In this document: in pieces, positions 1-4,676 of the stretch
Layout of the letters: each line of letters begins with the position of its first letter
How positions within the stretch are numbered: position 1 is the stretch's first letter
Source of the DNA: Betaproteobacteria bacterium UBA3031
Lineage (GTDB): Bacteria; Pseudomonadota; Gammaproteobacteria; Burkholderiales; Eutrophovitaceae
Assembly (NCBI GenBank): GCA_002367635.1
Contig: DFDI01000094.1
Span: 1 to 5,887 of the forward strand
Direction of reading: 5' to 3'
DNA: 5,887 bases
Notes under the pieces: generated by a model
The model's database searches: none
The model's input: only the letters and a program-made list of their open reading frames with translations
Told to the model about the DNA's origin: nothing
Position numbers and translations under genes: made by a program

Positions 1-4
1 TCAG

Positions 5-670
5 TTAGCTAACCCAACCGCCGGCTAGAGGAATAATTTGACCAATGATGTGCGTACATTTTTCACTGGCCAAATAGGATGCAAGTTCAGCAGTCTCCTC
101 CGCAGACCCCACCTTATTAGTCGGTACATTCTTACGTACGTGATCTAAGAATTTTTCATCAGTCAAGAGTCGATCGGGGTAGTACGTATTATTATTAATA
201 TAGTTTTGCGCGATAGCATTCACTTGGATATTGGATCGCGCCAATTCAATACCTACTGCCTTGATAAAGGCATTCTGCGCGCCTCGCGCAGCACAATACG
301 CTGAATTATTAGCAATACCTCTCAGTGGGGCAGCACTCGTTACAGCAATGATTTTTCCAGACTTTCTCTCTAGCATCTGTGGTGTTGTTGCTCTAACGAG
401 ATACATCAGAGGATCGACCAAAACCTTGAATAACGTATCCCAATCGTCATTTTCAATAACTTGCACGGGACTAGATTTCGGTGGCTCTGCAAGATTTGCG
501 ACTAAAACATCAATCGTGCCCGACGACTGAATTAAATCCTCGCACTCACTTTGAGTCACTAAAGGTCGATCACCCGTTAGGACATTAAACCCCATAGCCT
601 TAAATTTATTTGCGATAGCCTCACCCATGTATTTTTTAACGCAGGTAACTAAAACCGTTCTATTTTCCAT
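5..670 (-). CDS. Halohydrin dehalogenase-like SDR-fold protein (haloalcohol/epoxide lyase)
   Basis: This 221-residue protein has the short-chain dehydrogenase fold but the active site of halohydrin dehalogenases. These enzymes reversibly convert vicinal haloalcohols to epoxides plus halide, without NAD(P). Seen in the sequence: the N-terminal glycine-rich loop is replaced by T9-x4-Y14-x-G16, which fits T-x4-[FY]-x-G, the halide-site signature. The catalytic set is S112-x12-Y125-x3-R129, with Arg where ordinary SDRs have Lys. N156-Y157 follow the NIQVNAIAQNY stretch, at the place where HheC has its halide-binding Pro-Asn-Tyr-Leu. LAGGW near the C-terminus matches LAGGF of HheC as I remember it. 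The protein ends two residues after LAGGW, so it lacks the longer C-terminal loop of the A/C types and is nearer the shorter B/D/E-type lengths; I cannot assign a subtype. The ATG at 668-670 has AGGAG six bases upstream (677-681). It is cytoplasmic and probably tetrameric by family. The native substrate is unknown and no epoxide hydrolase lies nearby. Confidence 0.86.
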   Translation of the reverse strand: MENRTVLVTCVKKYMGEAIANKFKAMGFNVLTGDRPLVTQSECEDLIQSSGTIDVLVANLAEPPKSSPVQVIENDDWDTLFKVLVDPLMYLVRATTPQMLERKSGKIIAVTSAAPLRGIANNSAYCAARGAQNAFIKAVGIELARSNIQVNAIAQNYINNNTYYPDRLLTDEKFLDHVRKNVPTNKVGSAEETAELASYLASEKCTHIIGQIIPLAGGWVS

Positions 671-1003
671 TATTAACTCCTATTAATGGGCATCGACTCA
701 TGAGTTGTAGTAACCCTACTCAATCTATTAATCAAGCCGCTTTTAAACTTACATGATCCAACAAGTAAAATAGAATAATAAGATCTTTATTAACGTCGTT
801 TTATTTTCTTGTGAAAACGTATTTGCTAAGCACCGAAGGCAATGTCATCATCGAACCGACCTACTGAATGATACGCACCAGAAACATTTTAAGCATCACA
901 TGCGCCAAAGATCAGTCGGATCAATATTTTCTGCAAAAAACCAAGTCGATTGTAAATATTTAATGAGTACCAACATGAATTTCTTGATGGAGAGTGCTCA
1001 CCG
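671..1003. other. Divergent intergenic region between dehalogenase-like and renalase-like genes
   Basis: This 333-base gap must hold the control signals for both flanking genes. It is AT-rich, especially around 755-825. It contains a perfect 10-bp palindrome, ACTCATGAGT (696-705), in the leader of the minus-strand gene, and two direct copies of CTATTAAT (680-687 and 725-732, plus-strand reading). No hexamer pair close to the sigma70 consensus with 16-18 bp spacing stands out on either strand; TAAATATTTAAT (952-963) is a possible -10 area for the plus-strand gene. The only sizeable open frame wholly inside, 868-963 plus, would give 31 residues without a ribosome binding site, and I do not regard it as a gene. 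No RNA gene is recognisable. Confidence 0.6.
677..681 (-). promoter_or_regulatory. Shine-Dalgarno of the halohydrin dehalogenase-like gene
   Basis: On the minus strand, AGGAG lies six bases before the ATG at 668-670, which fixes that start. The site overlaps one copy of the octamer ATTAATAG (680-687), which recurs at 725-732. Confidence 0.75.
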
Positions 1004-1975
1004 ATGAAAAAAATGGCCATTATCGGTTCTGGCCTATCGGGTTTAACACTTGGGAATCTGCTAAAAGACCGCTTTGCGATCACACTCTTTGAGAAAGCCC
1101 GTAGCGCGGGCGGACGGCTAGCGACCAGAATCGCCGCACCCTACGCATTTGACCACGGTGCGCAGTACTTCACGGCAAGAACTCGAGCATTCCATAAATT
1201 TATCGAACCACTCATAAAGTGCGGCTTAATCAAACAGTGGACTGCACGACACGCGAGAATCGATGGCAATAAGATCATCGAATGCACAGACTGGGCAATC
1301 GATGAGCCTCGTTATGTCGGCGTGCCGGGCATGAATAGTATTGCCAGACACCTGGCTCAGCACCTAGACATCAAAACCAACACGAGAATTGTTTTACTTA
1401 ATCGGCAAAAAAAATGGCGATTAATAGATGAGCACGACTCATTATATGGCGATTTTGATTGGGTCATTTCCACCCTACCAGCGCCTCAAGCTCTGACTTT
1501 ACTCCCTGAAAACTTTGCATATCGAACCAAAATAAAAGAGGTATCGATGCATGGTTGCTTTGCCTTAATGCTTGGATTTTCTAAAAGTTTCCCCATTGAA
1601 TTTGATGCGGCCCATATTACCCATTCGGACATCAGCTGGATTGCAGTGAACAGTAACAAACCAGGGCGCGGGAATTTATTCACACTGATGGTGCATTCAT
1701 CCCAGAGGTATGCCGAAGAAAATCTCACTACAGACCGACAAAAAGTAATCAACCACTTATGTCATCAAACGAGTCAAATTTTAGGACACGATGTCAGCAA
1801 TGCTGACCTCAAGACTGTTCACAGCTGGCGATATGCAAATAATTCTAATCGTGACACTTACCCGCCATTCGCAGATCATGACTTAAAGCTTGCTGCATGT
1901 GGGGACTGGTGCCTTGGGGGTCGCGTTGAAGGTGCCTTCACCTCTGCTCTCAACCTGATTGACGCTCTAGACTAA
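1004..1975 (+). CDS. Renalase-like FAD-dependent oxidoreductase (COG3380 type)
   Basis: This 323-residue flavoprotein belongs to the amine-oxidase/renalase branch. Visible features: the N-terminal dinucleotide fold G8-x-G10-x-x-G13, an acidic residue after the second strand (E30 in FEKAR), the GG motif G36-G37-R38, and the family block FDHGAQYFTAR (49-59), which is characteristic of the bacterial group. HSWRYA (273-278) and a C-terminal FAD-contacting block, CGDWCLGGRVEGAF (299-312), complete it. Length fits the family (about 320-340). A studied bacterial renalase from Pseudomonas oxidises the non-canonical 2- and 6-dihydro isomers of NAD(P)H back to NAD(P)+ using O2; the same metabolite-repair role is inferred here, not shown. 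No signal peptide, so it is cytoplasmic. The ATG at 1004 is chosen because GGAGAG (989-994) lies nine bases upstream. It is divergent from the dehalogenase-like gene and convergent with the deacylase gene, so it is probably monocistronic. Confidence 0.85.
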   Translation: MKKMAIIGSGLSGLTLGNLLKDRFAITLFEKARSAGGRLATRIAAPYAFDHGAQYFTARTRAFHKFIEPLIKCGLIKQWTARHARIDGNKIIECTDWAIDEPRYVGVPGMNSIARHLAQHLDIKTNTRIVLLNRQKKWRLIDEHDSLYGDFDWVISTLPAPQALTLLPENFAYRTKIKEVSMHGCFALMLGFSKSFPIEFDAAHITHSDISWIAVNSNKPGRGNLFTLMVHSSQRYAEENLTTDRQKVINHLCHQTSQILGHDVSNADLKTVHSWRYANNSNRDTYPPFADHDLKLAACGDWCLGGRVEGAFTSALNLIDALD

Positions 1976-1994
1976 AGTAGCGCCAACTCCAAGC

Positions 1995-2020
1995 GACATT
2001 TTTACGAAATGGTCATTTTT
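1995..2020 (+). terminator. Possible weak rho-independent terminator after the renalase-like gene
   Basis: GACATTT (1995-2001) can pair with AAATGGTC (2007-2014) with one bulged G (2011) and a 5-base loop, followed by ATTTTT (2015-2020). The stem is AT-rich, so termination would be weak. It lies 20 bases after the stop codon in a 63-base convergent gap, where a terminator is expected. Confidence 0.35.
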
Positions 2021-2038
2021 CTTTGAATACCAAGAAAA

Positions 2039-2992
2039 TTACTTAAGTCGATCAGAGTGTTTTGCCAAATAAAACCACTCCTGATTGATCTGAGCATTCG
2101 TATTCGGAAATACAATCCACCCATCTTGGTCCGCAGTTAATGCGCTCCCATCATGCCGATGGGCAATGACGGTCCCTTGTTTAACTTCCTCAAAACTCAA
2201 CCAATTTCGAGTAAAGCAATCATCAGGGTCAAGTCGATCGATAACCTGGTAAAGACGTATTACCTCGGGTTCTGTAGCGGGCTTAGGTTTCGCATCTGAC
2301 GTCATACCCAGGTGTGCAAGTGTATTGCGCATTGCGGTGTAAGCTGTCAGTGGCGCCCCATCATCCGCGTGTTGTCCACACTCAAGTGTCACTGCGATAC
2401 CACCGCTGCGCCGCATGGTTTCCGTGGTGCCAACGCCATAATCAACGTGAGCCTCAACGCCGCGTGCTTGACGATCTCGAACCCCTTGAGCATACGTCTC
2501 AAGCCAACCTTCAACAAATCGATCAGCCCCTAAGCGAAGTGCCAAGTCTTCCTCCTGCTTAGCAAGCGCTATCGGCTCCAGATCACCCGTATTATTGGAT
2601 GCGCCAATCAGTGCGAAGGGAATACCAGGTGCCTGAAACGAATGCAGATCAAGCAACACATCGTGTTGCTCAAGTATCGGGCAAAGAACATTACAGATGG
2701 AATCTTCAAAGTCTTGCGGGTTGTCGCTAACACGCATGTTGCGGTTCAGGTTACGGTCGCCGTGACGACGTTCAAGCTGGAATGCAAGTGGATTGGTGAT
2801 CGGCACCATGGTGAGCGTGCCTTGCTCAATACAGACTTCCCCACTTTCAATCTCTCGCTCTAAACGCTGTAGTGCTTCCGTCCCACAAGTCTCGTTTCCG
2901 TGCACAGCACCCAAGATGATTAGCTTTGGCCCTGGCCGTAAACCGACAAACTGATGCACAGACAAGCCGGTTGGTGTACGAAGCTCCTTCAT
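2039..2992 (-). CDS. Succinylglutamate desuccinylase/aspartoacylase-family zinc deacylase
   Basis: This 317-residue protein belongs to the AstE/AspA group of carboxypeptidase-like (M14 fold) zinc enzymes, which hydrolyse the amide bond of N-acyl amino acids. Seen: the zinc ligands H31 and E34 in GAVHGNE and H117 in LDLHS; the substrate-carboxylate arginine region R80-N-L-N-R84; and a catalytic-glutamate candidate E204 in TLECGQH. Length is close to AstE (about 320) and AspA (about 310). None of the astCADB arginine-succinyltransferase genes is present in the window, so a role as the arginine-catabolic AstE is not supported, and the acyl-amino-acid substrate is open. The ATG at 2990-2992 is preceded on the minus strand by GGGTGGAT (2994-3001), an acceptable ribosome binding site placed close to the start. 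A terminator at 3041-3080 separates it from the peroxiredoxin gene upstream, so it probably has its own promoter in the 48 bases between, though I could not identify one. Confidence 0.83.
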   Translation of the reverse strand: MKELRTPTGLSVHQFVGLRPGPKLIILGAVHGNETCGTEALQRLEREIESGEVCIEQGTLTMVPITNPLAFQLERRHGDRNLNRNMRVSDNPQDFEDSICNVLCPILEQHDVLLDLHSFQAPGIPFALIGASNNTGDLEPIALAKQEEDLALRLGADRFVEGWLETYAQGVRDRQARGVEAHVDYGVGTTETMRRSGGIAVTLECGQHADDGAPLTAYTAMRNTLAHLGMTSDAKPKPATEPEVIRLYQVIDRLDPDDCFTRNWLSFEEVKQGTVIAHRHDGSALTADQDGWIVFPNTNAQINQEWFYLAKHSDRLK

Positions 2993-3040
2993 GATCCACC
3001 CATCATAATGTTTCGTCTTGTTTCAATGTTCGAGTGATAC

Positions 3041-3080
3041 AAAAAAGCCGCACAACGAGGTTAGCTCTGCGTTGCGCAGC
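3041..3080 (-). terminator. Rho-independent terminator of the peroxiredoxin gene
   Basis: Read on the minus strand, GCTGCGCAACG (complement of 3070-3080) pairs over 11 bp with CGTTGTGCGGC (complement of 3047-3057), including two G-U pairs, around a 12-base loop. Six Ts follow directly (complement of 3041-3046). It begins ten bases after the peroxiredoxin stop. On the plus strand the two wobble pairs become A-C mismatches, so the element is strand-specific. Confidence 0.85.
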
Positions 3081-3090
3081 GTACCTGATA

Positions 3091-3744
3091 TTAATTAGGT
3101 AATTTAGCTTTTCTGAGATACGGCGTTAACGTCTCAAAACTACCGAACTTTGCCTTAGCATCTTCGTCGCTGACGGCCGCAGGTATCACAATATCCTCAC
3201 CCACTTGCCAGTTAGCTGGGGTCGCTACACCGTGTGCTGCAGACGTTTGAAGCGCGTCAAGTGCTCTGAGAACCTCTGCAAAGTTACGACCCACTGTCAT
3301 CGGATAGGTCATGGTGAGCTTGAGTTGCTTATCGGGTCCGATAATAAAAACTGAGCGCACGGTGGCACTGTGAGCCGGCGTTCGACCATCGGGCAGGTAT
3401 GCTTCAGCAGGTAACATATCAAACGCTTTCGATACAGCAAGATTGTCATCAGCGATGATTGGAAACTCAGGCTTTGCACCACCCACCTTTTCAATATCCT
3501 TTTTCCAATTTCGATGATCCTCTGCGCTATCTACTGAAATACCAATTACTTTGGTACTGCGTTTGTCCCACTCACCCTTGAGTTGCGCAACCGCGCCAAA
3601 CTCAGTGGTACATACGGGCGTGAAGTCCTTCGGATGTGAAAACAGTATCGTCCAGCTCTCACCCACGAAGTCATGCAGTGAGGTCTTACCCTCATCAGTT
3701 TCCACGTCTAAATTAGGTATTGTGTCGTTGATCCTTAAACTCAT
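3091..3744 (-). CDS. 1-Cys peroxiredoxin (Prx6 family)
   Basis: This 217-residue thiol peroxidase reduces H2O2 and organic hydroperoxides in the cytoplasm. The AhpC/TSA domain spans about residues 5-140, with the active-site signature P38-x3-T42-x2-C45 (HPKDFTPVCTTE), H37 as in Prx6 enzymes, and the conserved arginine R130 in TVRSVFIIGPD. A C-terminal Prx6 extension follows (about 150-217: YPMTVGRNF, then TPANWQVGEDIVIP). C45 is the only cysteine in the protein, so no resolving cysteine exists and an external reductant (glutathione, another thiol or ascorbate by analogy) is required. Length is typical for the subfamily. The ATG at 3742-3744 is supported by AGGAG six bases upstream (3751-3755, minus strand). 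It ends in a strong terminator and is divergent from the exported-protein gene, so it is probably a single-gene unit. I see no convincing OxyR-type site upstream. Confidence 0.93.
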   Translation of the reverse strand: MSLRINDTIPNLDVETDEGKTSLHDFVGESWTILFSHPKDFTPVCTTEFGAVAQLKGEWDKRSTKVIGISVDSAEDHRNWKKDIEKVGGAKPEFPIIADDNLAVSKAFDMLPAEAYLPDGRTPAHSATVRSVFIIGPDKQLKLTMTYPMTVGRNFAEVLRALDALQTSAAHGVATPANWQVGEDIVIPAAVSDEDAKAKFGSFETLTPYLRKAKLPN

Positions 3745-3750
3745 ATTTTT

Positions 3751-3755
3751 CTCCT
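3751..3755 (-). promoter_or_regulatory. Shine-Dalgarno of the peroxiredoxin gene
   Basis: AGGAG on the minus strand, separated by six bases (AAAAAT) from the ATG at 3742-3744. This confirms the chosen start. Confidence 0.8.
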
Positions 3756-3880
3756 GTCATGTCGCACTGGAATTACAAAATACACACTTATCATGCCGCT
3801 ACGTTAACTTCGTCATTCTCTCGCATTTCAAATTTAAAATCATCTATTACCCCACCTAAATCATGAAACGTTGCCGGAAT

Positions 3881-3930
3881 CGTTGATTTCCCCAGATTTC
3901 CGGCTGATTCCAACCGATTCACCTCAAATC
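3881..3930 (+). repeat. Five 10-bp-phased GATT(T)C-like direct repeats upstream of the exported-protein gene
   Basis: Five successive 10-base units end in GATTTC (3885-3890), GATTTC (3895-3900), GATTC (3906-3910), GATTC (3916-3920) and the weaker AAATC (3926-3930). The terminal TC recurs exactly every 10 bases, so the units face the same side of the helix. The array ends two bases before the TATATATT at 3933-3940 and would cover the -35 area of that promoter. This fits a tandem protein-binding site or phased bending. No known regulator is identified. Confidence 0.5.
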
Positions 3931-3932
3931 TC

Positions 3933-3940
3933 TATATATT
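3933..3940 (+). promoter_or_regulatory. Probable -10 region for the exported-protein gene
   Basis: TATATATT matches the sigma70 -10 in either register (TATATA or TATATT). It lies about 60 bases before the ATG at 4000, giving a leader of roughly 50 nt. No good -35 hexamer is found at 16-18 bp; that place is occupied by the phased repeats, which suggests a need for an activator. Confidence 0.4.
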
Positions 3941-3987
3941 GGGGCTGTTCGCTGGACAAACACCCGTAAAGTCTGTAAGTCGGCAGC

Positions 3988-3993
3988 AAGGAG
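3988..3993 (+). promoter_or_regulatory. Shine-Dalgarno of the exported-protein gene
   Basis: AAGGAG lies six bases before the ATG at 4000 and nine before a second in-frame ATG at 4003. The first is preferred, but either would work. Confidence 0.75.
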
Positions 3994-3999
3994 CTTCAC

Positions 4000-4605
4000 A
4001 TGATGGGATCGTCAATATTATTATTACGCTGCTTGCTGCTTACGTGTTTGGCCGGCTTCATAAGCCCCCACGCGAACGCCCAATTCAATACGTCACTTAC
4101 AGATTCCATCTATCACCAACCTTGGATATTGCACAATAAAATCCTCGATCAGTTACCCGAGTCTCAACTCAGGATGCTGCGTGAAAACACAGATGCCGAA
4201 CTGGGACGGACCTTAATTTATTTGGATACAGATGCTAAATATTTTAAAAATCAGGTCCTTGAAGCAATAAACCAATTATTTGGCTTCCCACAATTCTCAG
4301 AAATGGCGGGAGAAGTATCTAAGAACTGGAGTGAAACACTCTTGAGAGTAGATCGAAACCTCAGTGTGATTTACGAGCAGCTGGGGATCCAAGACGATCC
4401 ATCCGTACTTGAAGCGCACGCAACCACTCAAATCCTCATCGAGGCCTTAGCCAAACAACAGCCTTTCGAAAAAGATGTTTTAAATTCGCTTGGCAGAGGT
4501 GTGAGAGAGTTGGCAGTCAGCATGGCCAACCGTTGGTGGCTTGGTTCAGAAGGACTGACAACGCTCGTTACAAAAATTAAAGGCCCAGATCTTTCGAAGG
4601 ATTAA
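4000..4605 (+). CDS. Small exported protein of unknown function
   Basis: This 201-residue protein is of no family I recognise. Residues 1-27 look like a Sec signal peptide: a short basic start with R10, a hydrophobic core (LLLTCLAGFI, 12-21), and an A25-N-A27 cleavage motif before Q28. C16 is preceded by L-L-T, which does not fit a lipobox, so signal peptidase I and a periplasmic or secreted location are inferred. The mature part of about 174 residues appears mostly helical with amphipathic segments and no transmembrane span. It has a tryptophan-rich spot near the end (ANRWWLGSEGL, 176-186) and no cysteines, so no disulfides. No catalytic motif is apparent. A good AAGGAG supports the start. 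It is divergent from the peroxiredoxin gene and followed after 71 bases by the dioxygenase gene, which seems to have its own -10 box. A helical periplasmic accessory or chaperone-like role is possible but unproven. Confidence 0.75.
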   Translation: MMGSSILLLRCLLLTCLAGFISPHANAQFNTSLTDSIYHQPWILHNKILDQLPESQLRMLRENTDAELGRTLIYLDTDAKYFKNQVLEAINQLFGFPQFSEMAGEVSKNWSETLLRVDRNLSVIYEQLGIQDDPSVLEAHATTQILIEALAKQQPFEKDVLNSLGRGVRELAVSMANRWWLGSEGLTTLVTKIKGPDLSKD

Positions 4606-4607
4606 GT

Positions 4608-4625
4608 AGCGCTTCAGAAAGCGCT
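4608..4625 (+). terminator. Perfect 7-bp hairpin after the exported-protein gene
   Basis: AGCGCTT (4608-4614) and AAGCGCT (4619-4625) form a perfect stem around the 4-base loop CAGA, starting two bases after the stop codon. No U-run follows (CTGCACTGAG comes next), so it is not a standard intrinsic terminator. It may protect the 3' end, attenuate, or act as a regulator site, since it lies where the -35 of the next promoter would fall. Confidence 0.45.
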
Positions 4626-4637
4626 CTGCACTGAGCT

Positions 4638-4643
4638 TATAAT
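4638..4643 (+). promoter_or_regulatory. Consensus -10 box upstream of the dioxygenase gene
   Basis: TATAAT is a perfect sigma70 -10, 33 bases before the TTG start at 4677. The best -35 candidate, TTCAGA (4613-4618, 4 of 6), lies in the hairpin at 4608-4625 with a long 19-bp spacer. Such spacing is suboptimal and is typical of promoters that need help from a regulator. Confidence 0.5.
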
Positions 4644-4676
4644 GCTTTCCTTAGCTTTGTTTAAAGATGGTTCCCC

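Noticed and set aside
231..530. 99-residue plus-strand open frame inside the dehalogenase-like gene
   Set aside because: Antisense to a gene with intact catalytic motifs; no family features.
5..670. Interpretation as a standard NAD(P)-dependent SDR reductase (FabG-like)
   Set aside because: The TGxxxGxG loop is replaced by T-x4-Y-x-G and the YxxxK lysine is Arg, which is incompatible with ordinary SDR cofactor use.
868..963. 31-residue plus-strand open frame in the first intergenic region
   Set aside because: No ribosome binding site, no recognisable composition or motif, very short; treated as non-coding.
889..1083. 64-residue minus-strand open frame over the start of the renalase-like gene
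   Set aside because: It covers the ribosome binding site and FAD-binding motif coding region of a clear gene; antisense shadow.
1486..1752. 88-residue minus-strand open frame within the renalase-like gene
   Set aside because: Antisense shadow without ribosome binding site or domain signature.
2312..2863. Three plus-strand open frames of 73-82 residues over the deacylase gene
   Set aside because: All antisense to a gene with conserved zinc-binding motifs; mutually overlapping and low complexity in character.
3309..3494. 61-residue minus-strand open frame inside the peroxiredoxin gene
   Set aside because: Out-of-frame shadow of a clearly coding sequence.
3551..3859. 102-residue plus-strand open frame running from the peroxiredoxin gene into the control region
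   Set aside because: Half is antisense to the peroxiredoxin active-site region and the rest is AT-rich non-coding DNA; no motif.
3745..3870. OxyR-type operator and sigma70 promoter for the peroxiredoxin gene
   Set aside because: No ATAG/CTAT-spaced pattern and no -35/-10 pair with good match and spacing could be found by eye.
4033..4050. Lipoprotein signal at C16 of the exported protein
   Set aside because: The residues before the cysteine (L-L-T) do not fit a lipobox, and a better signal peptidase I site (ANA before Q28) follows.
3939..4139. 66-residue plus-strand frame overlapping the exported-protein start
   Set aside because: It overlaps the signal-peptide frame, which has the proper Shine-Dalgarno; this frame has none.
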